Source: Caryophanales bacterium UBA4869
GTDB lineage: Bacteria > Bacillota_I > Bacilli_A > RFN20 > CAG-288
Assembly (NCBI GenBank): GCA_002399505.1
Contig: DHDT01000020.1
Coordinates: forward strand, 13,660-33,420
Length of the DNA stretch: 19,761 nt
Direction: 5' to 3'
Part shown: positions 7,495-15,242 of the stretch, one piece after another
Numbering within the stretch: the stretch's first letter is position 1
Layout of the letters: every line of letters starts with the position of its first letter
Program-made: the position numbers and the translations under genes
The notes under the pieces: model-generated
Seen by the model: only the letters and a program-made list of their open reading frames with translations
Databases searched by the model: none
What the model was told of the DNA's origin: nothing

Positions 7495-10330
7495 TCTTCT
7501 TTTTCTTCAGTTCTTTCTTTGCGGCTTTATGCTTCTTCTCAGAAGCCTTTTCCTCATTGGTCTTATGACCGAAAGTTACCTTGAAAGCTCTCTTAGCCAT
7601 GTAAGGGAGTATAGCGCCCATCTTGTCTTCAGCCTTGTACATGTTGCTGGCATCGGGATGGACGCGGAAGAGATGAATGGCATCGAATCCGCATTTGGTC
7701 GTACAGACACCACAGCCGATGCATTTGTTTTCATCGACTATCGAGGCTCCACAGCCTAAACAGCGAGCGGTCTCAATCTTGACCTGCTCTTCAGTCAACG
7801 TCTTATGGGCATCCTTGAATGAATGATGGTAATCCACGCTTTCATCCATTCCCGCTTCCTGACGCCCGGCGTGATCATAGCTGAAATCAGCTAGATTGTC
7901 CTTATCGATGGCGATATAGTCTCTCCGATTGCGGCCGATGGTCATTGAAGTACCAGGCTGCACAAAACGATGGATAGAGACTGCGGCACATTTACCTGCT
8001 TCGATTGCATCGATAGCAAACTTGGGGCCGGTGTAGACATCGCCTCCGACGAAGATATCCTTTTCGTCGGTCTGATAAGTAAGTTTATCAGCAATAGGGC
8101 CGTGAGCCTTATTGAACTGAACATTAGTATTCTTGAGGAGGTCATTGTAGATGATCGACTGACCGATAGAGAAGATGACATGATCGCATTTGACGGTGAC
8201 AGTGTCCTTTTCATCATATTGAGGAGCAAAGCGATGGTTTTCGTCAAAGACACGGAGACACTTCATTAGGATAATACCAGTCACCTTGCCATCTTCAGTC
8301 AGGACTTCCTTAGGTGCATAAGAGCAGTTAATCTTGACGTTTTCTTCTTCGGCCTCAGCTATTTCCTGTTTGGTAGCCGGCATGATGTCACGGCTTTCAA
8401 GACAGTACATGGAAACAGAACTGGCGTTAAGACGAGTGGCAGAGCGGCTGCAGTCGATTGCGACGTTTCCGCCGCCGATGACAACAACATCGCCTGTCAT
8501 ATCAAGCTTTTCGCCTTCCTGTATTCTTCTTAGGAAATCAACAGCGGTAAAGACGCCTTTTGCATCCTGACCCTTGATGTTAGGAAGACGTCCTCCCTGA
8601 CAGCCGATAGCCAGATAGAAAGCCTTGTAGCCTTCTTCGCGTAGTTGTTCGATCGTGATGTCTTTTCCAACCTCGACACCGCACTTTATCGTGACGCCAA
8701 GTTTCTTGATTACTTCTATCTCACTGTCGATAACATCTTTTTCAAGCTTATAGGAAGGTACACCATAGCGAAGCATACCGCCGGGGATCTTGTTCTTTTC
8801 GAAAATCACCGGAGAATAGCCTTCCAAAGCCAGATAATAGGCACAGCTCAAACCGGCAGGTCCGGCACCGATGATAGCGACTTTCTCCTTCCATTCTCCG
8901 ACATTGGAAGGATAGACCTTTTCAGGTATATATCTAGTCTTTTCGTTTAAGTCACGGTCAGCGAGGAATTTCTTGACGGCGTCGATAGAGACGGCCTTAT
9001 CATAATTTCCTCTAGTGCAATTCTCTTCGCATCTCTTGTTGCAGATACGTCCGCAGATGGCCGGAAGAGGATTCTCTCTCTTGATTAAAGCCAGGGCTTC
9101 ATCATATTTTCCCTGAGCGGCAAGTTTGAGATATCCCTGAATGGCAATATGAGCCGGGCAGGCCACCTTGCAAGGCGAAGTTCCGGTGTCATAGCAGTTG
9201 ATGCGGTTCTTATCGCGGTAGTCTTCAGTCCACTTGTCTTCTCCCCAATGAAGGTTATCAGGCAATTCGTGTTTGGGATAGACGACAGGGCCGTTTTTAG
9301 TGCAGAGCTTCTGACCTAATTTGACAGCCCCGGCCGGACAGGATTCAACACAGCGTCCGCAGGCAACGCAGTTTTTAGGATCGACTTTAGCCACATAGGC
9401 GCTGCGAGACATATTGGGAGTATTGAATAACTGGGATGTTCTCAGAGCATTGCAGATATTGACATTGCAGTTGCAGATGGCGAAAATCTTGTTTTTGCCA
9501 TCGATATTGGTAATCTGATGAACAAAGCCGTTGTCTTCAGCTCTTTTGAGAATAGCCATGGCCTCATCATAGGTGACATAATGACCTTTTTTGGTTTCGA
9601 CGCAATAGTCGGCCATGTCGCCTAAGCCCAGACACCAGTCTTCGCAGTTATCACCGCAGCCTTCGCCTAATTTGGCACGGCCATAACGACAGGAACAGAT
9701 ACCGGCACTGATATGTCCGGCATATTTCTTTAGCCAATAGGAGATATGTTCGATATCGATAGAGGTATTCTCCATCTTGATGGCTTTTTCAACGGGAAGA
9801 ACGTGCATGCCGATACCGGCACCGCCAAGAGGAACCATGGCAGTGATCTTCTCAAGAGGAAGGAAAGTCATACGTTCAAAGAACTCAGCCAATTCAGGAT
9901 GGGCGTCGATGGCTTCTTTTCTCATATTGGTAAATTCGGCAGAACCTGGAACAAAGAGCGGAAGCACATAATGTCTAACATGAGGAGCGCCTTTGATGGG
10001 TCCGTTATCATCATAGTGGTCGCCATAGTTGAATTCCAATAATCCGACATATGACATCTTATCCAATAGTTTTTGAATATCTTCGGGTTTCTTGTCTTTG
10101 TTTCTCTCGCATATCTCTTCAAAAGTATATGGCTTTCTCAGTTTCATCGATAAAGCAATATCGGCCATCTCATCAGTGGTGACGCATCGTAAACCCCAAT
10201 ATTCAGGATCGTCAGAAGTCACTTTGTGACCGATACGGTCAGTGATTCTCTGAGCAAGCTTGAGAATCTTCTTGTTGGGATTCTTTTCTCCCTTGAATTC
10301 AGGGATATAGGCTTTTGACATTTCAGGCAT
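7487..10330 (-). CDS. Multi-cluster FAD/[4Fe-4S] NAD(P)H oxidoreductase (GltD-like), 947 residues
   Basis: Large cytoplasmic electron-transfer flavoprotein. Domains in order: residues 1-310 are a less familiar region with a winged-helix-like stretch (about 50-100) and a Cys-rich segment (Cys212, 214, 225, 229, 233, 243, 286, 288, 293). A ferredoxin motif follows with Cys321/324/327/331. Next is a GltD/DPYD-type Fe-S helical domain with Cys387/391 and Cys426/430/434/438, then FAD-binding GAGPAGLSC (488-496) and NAD(P)-binding GGGNVAID (619-626). The flavin-end motif VGGDVYTGPKFAIDAIEAGK (761-780) comes next. A final ferredoxin module has Cys857/860 and Cys870/873/876/880, and the tail is Lys-rich (928-945). 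AAGGAGA lies upstream of the ATG. The gene begins 3 bases after the hypB stop and overlaps hypA, so the three form one operon. It resembles glutamate synthase small subunit and NfnB-type proteins, but its electron partners are not evident. Confidence 0.85.
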   Translation of the reverse strand: MPEMSKAYIPEFKGEKNPNKKILKLAQRITDRIGHKVTSDDPEYWGLRCVTTDEMADIALSMKLRKPYTFEEICERNKDKKPEDIQKLLDKMSYVGLLEFNYGDHYDDNGPIKGAPHVRHYVLPLFVPGSAEFTNMRKEAIDAHPELAEFFERMTFLPLEKITAMVPLGGAGIGMHVLPVEKAIKMENTSIDIEHISYWLKKYAGHISAGICSCRYGRAKLGEGCGDNCEDWCLGLGDMADYCVETKKGHYVTYDEAMAILKRAEDNGFVHQITNIDGKNKIFAICNCNVNICNALRTSQLFNTPNMSRSAYVAKVDPKNCVACGRCVESCPAGAVKLGQKLCTKNGPVVYPKHELPDNLHWGEDKWTEDYRDKNRINCYDTGTSPCKVACPAHIAIQGYLKLAAQGKYDEALALIKRENPLPAICGRICNKRCEENCTRGNYDKAVSIDAVKKFLADRDLNEKTRYIPEKVYPSNVGEWKEKVAIIGAGPAGLSCAYYLALEGYSPVIFEKNKIPGGMLRYGVPSYKLEKDVIDSEIEVIKKLGVTIKCGVEVGKDITIEQLREEGYKAFYLAIGCQGGRLPNIKGQDAKGVFTAVDFLRRIQEGEKLDMTGDVVVIGGGNVAIDCSRSATRLNASSVSMYCLESRDIMPATKQEIAEAEEENVKINCSYAPKEVLTEDGKVTGIILMKCLRVFDENHRFAPQYDEKDTVTVKCDHVIFSIGQSIIYNDLLKNTNVQFNKAHGPIADKLTYQTDEKDIFVGGDVYTGPKFAIDAIEAGKCAAVSIHRFVQPGTSMTIGRNRRDYIAIDKDNLADFSYDHAGRQEAGMDESVDYHHSFKDAHKTLTEEQVKIETARCLGCGASIVDENKCIGCGVCTTKCGFDAIHLFRVHPDASNMYKAEDKMGAILPYMAKRAFKVTFGHKTNEEKASEKKHKAAKKELKKKKNA

Positions 10331-10333
10331 ATG

Positions 10334-11011
10334 TTATTCTCCTTGCCAGTTTCTGACTTGCTGATAGATATATTCTGCTAAATCACTGATTCCTTCTTTT
10401 GTCTTAGCTGAGACATACATAATCTTAGCTTTTGGATTGCGGCGATGGATATTCTCTTCAACTTTCTTCTTGTTGAAGTCAAAGACGGGTAAAGTATCTA
10501 TTTTGGAGACAACAACTAAGTTGCAAACCTGATACATAAGTGGATACTTTAACGGCTTATCATCCCCTTCAGGGACTGACAGTATCGTCATATTCATGCT
10601 GGCACCGGTATCAAACTCAGCCGGGCAAACAAGATTACCAACATTCTCTAGGAAGATTAGATCTAGGCCTTTGGTTTCAATATTGTCTAATCCTTGCTTA
10701 GTCATTTCAGCATCGAGATGGCACATTCCGCCAGTATGAAGCTGGATGGCTTCTACTCCGGTATTCTCCATGATGCTTCTTGCATCGACATCACTGTCAA
10801 TATCTGCTTCCATGACACCAATTTTGAGTTTAGCTTTTAACTGGTTGATTAAGGCATTTAGGAGAGTAGTCTTTCCACTTCCCGGTGATGACATGACGTT
10901 CATCAAAAAAGTTTTCTTTTCCTTTAATGATTTTCTCAAAGCATTAGCATCGATGTTGTTTTTAGCAAAGACGCTTTCTTTAATTTCAATAATTCGGATT
11001 TTTTTATCCAT
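10334..11011 (-). CDS. hypB: Nickel-insertion GTPase HypB
   Basis: 225-residue SIMIBI-class GTPase that uses GTP hydrolysis to hand nickel to a metalloenzyme, normally with HypA. Walker A is SSPGSGKTT (41-49). The metal site at the dimer interface is GMCHLDAEM with Cys97 and His98, and the conserved Cys129-Pro lies in ENVGNLVCP. The guanine-specificity loop is SKID (169-172). There is no N-terminal His-rich or CxxCGC nickel-storage segment, so this is the short form of the family. An AGAGGGA ribosome binding site precedes the ATG. A possible -10 TATAAT lies on the minus strand at 11043-11048, but no good -35 was found. First gene of a three-gene operon with the Fe-S flavoprotein and hypA. Confidence 0.94.
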   Translation of the reverse strand: MDKKIRIIEIKESVFAKNNIDANALRKSLKEKKTFLMNVMSSPGSGKTTLLNALINQLKAKLKIGVMEADIDSDVDARSIMENTGVEAIQLHTGGMCHLDAEMTKQGLDNIETKGLDLIFLENVGNLVCPAEFDTGASMNMTILSVPEGDDKPLKYPLMYQVCNLVVVSKIDTLPVFDFNKKKVEENIHRRNPKAKIMYVSAKTKEGISDLAEYIYQQVRNWQGE

Positions 11012-11227
11012 TGTTGAGTCCCTCTTCTGTTTGGCTCAAATAATTATACTATAATAACTATTCGACAGCTAGTTCTGCACTAGACAATTGTAAAGACCTT
11101 AGAAAAATAAAAAATTCTAGGTGCTTTTTTTATACAAAAAAATAAAGAAAAATTCAAAAATGATGAAAAACCAGGTTATTTTAAATAGATAAAAAACAAT
11201 AAATATTTTTTAAGCTGTCCTTAAGAT

Positions 11228-11257
11228 TTGACACATTCCTTTTAAAAGTCTTACTTT
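11228..11257 (+). promoter_or_regulatory. Possible promoter of the lipoprotein gene
   Basis: A perfect -35 TTGACA (11228-11233) is followed after 18 bp by TACTTT, a weak -10. The lipoprotein ATG is about 40 bases further and has AAAGGGG at 11284-11290. The rest of the divergent 11012-11295 spacer is AT-rich with nothing else I can name. Confidence 0.4.
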
Positions 11258-11295
11258 CGTGATAAGATTTTTATTACATATCGAAAGGGGCTTTT

Positions 11296-13679
11296 ATGCA
11301 TAAAAAGATTATTCTCTCACTATCTTTGATAGTTTCTATTGCTGTTTTAGGTTCTTGTACTAAGACCAGCTCTTCGACTCCTTCTAATTCATCATCACCA
11401 TCAGTGAGCTCAACTTCTTCATCAACTCAGATTTCTTCTTATACTACGTCTAAACCGAAAACCGAATAGAAAAGATTAATGATATTTTCTCTTCTTGTTC
11501 TACCGATAATAACTTCACTATCTTTGATTCTGAATATGGAGAAGGCCCAAAAGACCGTTATACGGCTAACGCCTTCTGGTCAGATTATCAGAATAGCGGG
11601 TATATTCAGCTTAAAGATCGAGTCTATTCTTATTCTGTAGAGAATGATGCCATTGTTAAAAATGCTTATAAGCCTAATTACGAATCATCGAATATCTATG
11701 TTACTGACTATGATTATGCCTCTACTCAGTTCGATTCTTTAGGATTTACGGAGACTGAGGCTGGCTATTTCACTTCTAAAGATGCTGATACCAAGTCCTG
11801 CTTCATGGGAATGAGTGGAAGGCTAGCTGAGTATGCTGATGGCATGACTTCAGTAGATATGAATCTTTCCGATGATGGTTCTACTTTGACTATTGTTTTA
11901 AGAAACCTGAATTCCGATACCGGCGGAGATGATGATAATGTTATCAACACTGGTAACCCTTCTGTTATGAAGGCAGCCGATCCTACTTTAGGTATTACTT
12001 CTACTGACATTTATTTCACTATCTCTGAGGTCGGCACTACTGTTAATGAATTAGCTGAAAACTATGCTTCTTCTTATGTGCCTTCGATTGCTTATGACTC
12101 TTATCTAACGGATACTTTAGTTGGAACTTTAAGACATAATATTAAAGCTACTTCTAATATTTCCTACCATTTAGGAGACAAGACTACCAATGGTGTTGTT
12201 ACTACAGTAATTACTAGCTCTGCTTATTCTAGCCGCCTCTCCATTTCTGATGTTGAATTTGGCTTCCTTTCTTTAACCTGCGGAGCTGATTCCTATGCCT
12301 ATCTTAATCAGATTGGGTTTGATAATAAAATAACCTCAAGTCAGACTACTAATCCCTATGATGGCTACTATAGTCCCTCCGTTTTTAACTATCTTTCTTG
12401 CAAGTACTTTGGAACTAATGATAAAGGTGCCACCTATAAGCTTCTTGATTCTTATGATAACCTTACTGTCTTCATGGCTGTTATCACCGGGTATTCAGTT
12501 AACAGTTTTGATACCTTTACCCTTAATGTCACTAATAATGAAATCTCTTCTATAACTATTAAGTCTAAGGCGACTGAAGATGATAATGGCGAAAGTTCTT
12601 ATTATGATTTCAATATTGTCTTTTCGGAAAAGAATACCGCCGTTGCTGAAACCCTCTCCCCTCACGAAGAATCTTCTTCCTTGTCAAAACTAAGTACAGC
12701 TTTAACTAAGATCCAGACCAATAATTATAAAGTCAACTATAAAGAAAAGATGGATAACGAAGAAGATATCCAAAACCATGGCATTTATACTATCGATAGG
12801 AAGAAAAAGGCTGCTGAAAGATCACTAACTTATTCTGAAACGAATGATGAAACTGGTGAAACCATCACTAAAACCAAAGTCGAGGGTTGGGCTATAGGAG
12901 ATACGGAAACTAAACAATATGTGATTGCTAATATCAATGGAACTGATCAGGCTATCATAGAAGGCGTCACTAAAAACGAAGCCGAGGAAGGCGATGTCTC
13001 GGATACTGGCACATCTTACTTACCGACCTTTAATTTCTCGCCTTATCTCTTCACAGTCTCTTCTACTGATCCCAATACTTATATTCTTGATAATGTTGGT
13101 CTAGTTGATGGCTTAGCCTATCAGCTTGATTGCAATACCGGAAGAGGAGATGCTTATTGCAGCATCAATGATGGTTTATCAATCGCTTTAGGTGCTGATG
13201 GCAATATTTCCTCCTTTACTTATTATTATGATTCCTTAGATATGGGCTTTGAAACCGGTAGTGTTACTGGTGCCATCACTGAAATCGGAACAGCATCCAT
13301 TGCTACTGACTTAACTTCTATTCACTATGCTTCTTCCTGGGATGAAGAGTTTGTTACGGATAATTCTCTTGAAACTAGCTTGCTTTTAGCTTTTGGGACT
13401 AAAGAAAACTATGAAAAGATTCCTTTCATTCATAGTATTAGTGATGAGTGGGCTGTTAGCAAGGATGAAGATACGGGAATTATTTCAATGACTAACGTTT
13501 TAGGTGAAGGCCAGACGCTTGATCAGTACATAGCTATTGTTGAAAAAGCCGGCTACACTAAAGATGCTACCTATACTGAAGAGGGGCATGTCAAATACAA
13601 AGGAGATACCTATACTCTAGTTATTGGTTATCCTGATGCTGATAATGCTGTTTCGATTAATATCACTAAGAACGCCTAA
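11296..13679 (+). pseudogene. Large repeat-built lipoprotein gene split by a -1 frameshift
   Basis: The ATG at 11296 has AAAGGGG 5 bases upstream and starts a clear lipoprotein signal (MHKKIILSLSLIVS, then LGSC with Cys21) and a Ser/Thr-rich linker. The frame stops at TAG (11467-11469) after 57 codons. A second frame is open without interruption from 11454 to the stop at 13677-13679 and has no start or ribosome binding site near its beginning. Restoring one base in the AAAA run at 11458-11461 joins the two into a 794-residue protein. The family is not recognised. The reconstructed product appears to contain three similar beta-rich units and a separate C-terminal domain, which would sit on the outer face of the membrane. 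It could be a real recent pseudogene, a phase-variable gene or a sequencing indel. The intact downstream frame argues against long decay. Confidence 0.8.
11805..13679 (+). CDS. 3' part of the frameshifted lipoprotein, hypothetical extracellular protein
   Basis: This is the longest ATG-started frame in the second part of the broken lipoprotein gene (624 codons). The ATG at 11805 lacks a ribosome binding site, and coding sequence clearly continues upstream in the same frame to 11454, so this is probably not a natural start. The protein is acidic, rich in Ser, Thr, Asp and Tyr, with alternating short beta strands and no internal transmembrane helix. A helix followed by an 'NxY/F-x-V/I' strand recurs (for example TKIQTNNYKVNYKEK at 301-315). 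The C-terminal 110 residues (LLLAFGTKENYEKIPFI onward) look like a distinct domain. No enzyme motif is seen. A surface ligand-binding or envelope role is only a guess. Confidence 0.6.
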   Translation: MGMSGRLAEYADGMTSVDMNLSDDGSTLTIVLRNLNSDTGGDDDNVINTGNPSVMKAADPTLGITSTDIYFTISEVGTTVNELAENYASSYVPSIAYDSYLTDTLVGTLRHNIKATSNISYHLGDKTTNGVVTTVITSSAYSSRLSISDVEFGFLSLTCGADSYAYLNQIGFDNKITSSQTTNPYDGYYSPSVFNYLSCKYFGTNDKGATYKLLDSYDNLTVFMAVITGYSVNSFDTFTLNVTNNEISSITIKSKATEDDNGESSYYDFNIVFSEKNTAVAETLSPHEESSSLSKLSTALTKIQTNNYKVNYKEKMDNEEDIQNHGIYTIDRKKKAAERSLTYSETNDETGETITKTKVEGWAIGDTETKQYVIANINGTDQAIIEGVTKNEAEEGDVSDTGTSYLPTFNFSPYLFTVSSTDPNTYILDNVGLVDGLAYQLDCNTGRGDAYCSINDGLSIALGADGNISSFTYYYDSLDMGFETGSVTGAITEIGTASIATDLTSIHYASSWDEEFVTDNSLETSLLLAFGTKENYEKIPFIHSISDEWAVSKDEDTGIISMTNVLGEGQTLDQYIAIVEKAGYTKDATYTEEGHVKYKGDTYTLVIGYPDADNAVSINITKNA

Positions 13680-13691
13680 TAACTAGGACTC

Positions 13692-13726
13692 AAAAAGGAT
13701 TGCTTTGAAAGAGGCAATCCTTTTTT
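13692..13726. terminator. Bidirectional terminator after the lipoprotein gene
   Basis: Stem AAAAAGGATTGC (13692-13703) with GCAATCCTTTTT (13714-13725), loop of 10 bases. A T6 run follows on the plus strand, and a T5 run on the minus strand. It lies 12 bases after the lipoprotein stop and could also end a leftward transcript from 13931. Confidence 0.85.
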
Positions 13727-13763
13727 ATTTCTTTGATTTAGTTTATTAAGCTGATTGTTGTAT

Positions 13764-13931
13764 TTACAGTAGGACTTTAATCAGTCTCATCGGCTTCACC
13801 ACATTTCGAGCAGTCTTTAGTTTATGGTTATCAACAAAGTAAATTATAAAGACTATGTTTTCAAAGTTTTTTTCTTTAGCGCTTTTTCTAAGCTTTGGCT
13901 TATCATTATTGTCGTTATTATTATGAGTCAT
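13764..13931 (-). CDS. Possible 55-residue basic small protein (doubtful)
   Basis: A small leftward frame from ATG 13931 to TAA 13764, found by reading the 325-base gap by eye. It begins MTHNNNDNNDKPKLRKSAK, continues with a short hydrophobic patch (NIVFIIYF) and ends in a basic tail. An AAAGAGA sequence lies about 6 bases before the ATG, and the bidirectional terminator is 38 bases downstream. There is no recognisable family, the composition is AT-driven, and chance is a fair explanation. It overlaps no other gene. The remainder of this gap (to 14004) holds only the terminator and the phospholipase promoter. Confidence 0.2.
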   Translation of the reverse strand: MTHNNNDNNDKPKLRKSAKEKNFENIVFIIYFVDNHKLKTARNVVKPMRLIKVLL

Positions 13932-13986
13932 AGATGTCTCTTTAGCGATATAAATACCATTGAAGTAAAAAATAATCGATTCTTCA

Positions 13987-13995
13987 TGTTATAAT
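13987..13995 (+). promoter_or_regulatory. Extended -10 promoter giving a leaderless phospholipase mRNA
   Basis: TGTTATAAT is a perfect extended -10 element (TGnTATAAT); no good -35 is needed or seen. Its end is 9 bases before the ATG at 14005, so transcription should begin at or within a few bases of the start codon. There is no Shine-Dalgarno sequence. Confidence 0.6.
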
Positions 13996-14004
13996 TTTAT
14001 TATC

Positions 14005-15045
14005 ATGAAAAAAGGAATTAAAGTAACTCTGTCTGTTTGCTTAGGTGTTCTAGTGGCTTTAGGGACTTTTGCTGGTGTTTTAGCCTTGAACGGCACCTGC
14101 AAAGAAGAGTATGTAAAAGCTGATACCAAATATAGCAACTGGATGCAGTATCTTTCTGATGATACTCTTTTAAGCAATACAATTATTCCTGGATCTCATG
14201 ATTCAGGGACTATCAATATGAAGTGGGTCAGTGAGACTCAGACTGATACGATAAAACAGCAATTAGAAAGTGGTGTAAGATATTTTGATTTAAGGGTCAA
14301 CAAGAAGAAAGACAATCAGTATGTGATGTATCATTCTTCTTCTAACGGTGTCGACTTTTTACCTATACTGAGTGATATTAAAAGCTTCATTGTTGCTCAT
14401 CCTAGCGAGACTTTGCTATTAGATTTCCAGCATTTCAAAAATGGGTCAGCTGGTGATGTTAAAAGCTTTGTCTATTCTTCCCTATATAAAAATAATCTGC
14501 TAGTTGAGAATAAGACAACACTCAGTGACTTAGCTTATATCTCTTCTTTGACATTAAAAGAGGTTAGAGGAAAATGCGTTGTTTTCTTTGGGGATGATTC
14601 TGATTTAGTATCGGAAACTTATATTTTTGCTAGAAACAATGATGAATGCACTAAAAGCGGTATGTCTTTGAATTCCTGTTATGTTTCTTCTTACAACAAG
14701 AGCAGTTCCAGTGAATATATTGAAAAAGGCTTACCTTTTTACTACGACAATATAAAAAATAAGATTTCAATTGAGAAATATAAAGGAATCTTTGTCCTTC
14801 AAGGACAGCTTACTGATGGTCAATTGATTTTTGGACCTTGGTCTAAAGAAAATAAGCATCAAGGTAATATGCATGACTATATAGTCAGCTTGAAGAATTC
14901 TTCTAATCTATCTTTAACCAACGTTATTATGAGGGATTTTATTAATACTGATAAGACTAATGATATTATTGGTCTTAACACCTATAAAGGTCAGGTTAAG
15001 ACTACCAATTTAGATGAATTCCAGAAATTTTTTACTGTGGAATGA
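14005..15045 (+). CDS. Secreted PI-PLC-like phosphodiesterase (PLC X domain)
   Basis: 346-residue protein of the bacterial phosphatidylinositol-specific phospholipase C family, which cleaves the phosphodiester of phosphatidylinositol or GPI-like lipids. Residues 1-30 are a basic start plus hydrophobic core, either a Sec signal or an uncleaved anchor; the Cys at 32 does not sit in a good lipobox. Catalytic landmarks: NTIIPGSHDSGT with His65/Asp66, VRYFDLRV with Asp95 and Arg97, and the second catalytic His110 in VMYHSSS. The family's HPSET segment follows at 132-136. Length is slightly above the roughly 300-residue mature bacterial enzymes. The upstream promoter predicts a leaderless transcript. 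It stands alone between the broken lipoprotein and the AAA+ pair on the same strand, 197 bases before the latter. Bacterial membranes often lack PI, so the substrate may be a host lipid or another phosphodiester. Confidence 0.85.
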   Translation: MKKGIKVTLSVCLGVLVALGTFAGVLALNGTCKEEYVKADTKYSNWMQYLSDDTLLSNTIIPGSHDSGTINMKWVSETQTDTIKQQLESGVRYFDLRVNKKKDNQYVMYHSSSNGVDFLPILSDIKSFIVAHPSETLLLDFQHFKNGSAGDVKSFVYSSLYKNNLLVENKTTLSDLAYISSLTLKEVRGKCVVFFGDDSDLVSETYIFARNNDECTKSGMSLNSCYVSSYNKSSSSEYIEKGLPFYYDNIKNKISIEKYKGIFVLQGQLTDGQLIFGPWSKENKHQGNMHDYIVSLKNSSNLSLTNVIMRDFINTDKTNDIIGLNTYKGQVKTTNLDEFQKFFTVE

Positions 15046-15160
15046 AAAGCTATTATACATTTTTCTAATATCTTTTTCTTTTAGTTTAAAGAATTTCTAA
15101 AAGAGCATAACCTAAATAGAATATCATTGAAATTACACATTGTTTGGACTATTATTGCTT

Positions 15161-15169
15161 TGTTATATT
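15161..15169 (+). promoter_or_regulatory. Possible extended -10 promoter of the AAA+ operon
   Basis: TGTTATATT matches TGnTATAAT except at one position, with TTGGAC (15144-15149) a little too close to serve as a standard -35. The predicted leader to the ATG at 15243 is about 65 bases. The rest of the 15046-15242 gap is AT-rich, with only a weak CTTTTAG/CTAAAAG inverted repeat (15078-15103) that has no T tail. Confidence 0.35.
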
Positions 15170-15242
15170 ACTTCTAATAGCTACGTTTTTTACATTTTAA
15201 AGTAAGTTATTTTTAAAGATATAGAAAGTGAAAGGCATTACT

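Noticed and set aside
9746..10042. Plus-strand frame of 98 codons inside the oxidoreductase gene
   Set aside because: Opposite-strand shadow of a well-supported gene, without ribosome binding site or family features.
11069..11083. CTAGT/ACTAG inverted repeat near the hypB promoter
   Set aside because: Five-base arms in AT-rich DNA are easily due to chance; no family operator matches.
11096..11132. Terminator-like hairpin with T7 tail on the plus strand
   Set aside because: The stem is short with a bulge, and no rightward gene ends upstream of it, so there is nothing for it to terminate.
11458..11469. Programmed -1 ribosomal frameshift in the lipoprotein
   Set aside because: The site reads CCG AAA ACC in frame, which is not an X XXY YYZ heptamer, and no downstream stimulatory hairpin or pseudoknot was evident by eye. 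An indel is simpler.
15228..15242. GTG start five codons before the AAA+ gene ATG
   Set aside because: The AAAGG lies after this GTG and is spaced for the ATG at 15243.
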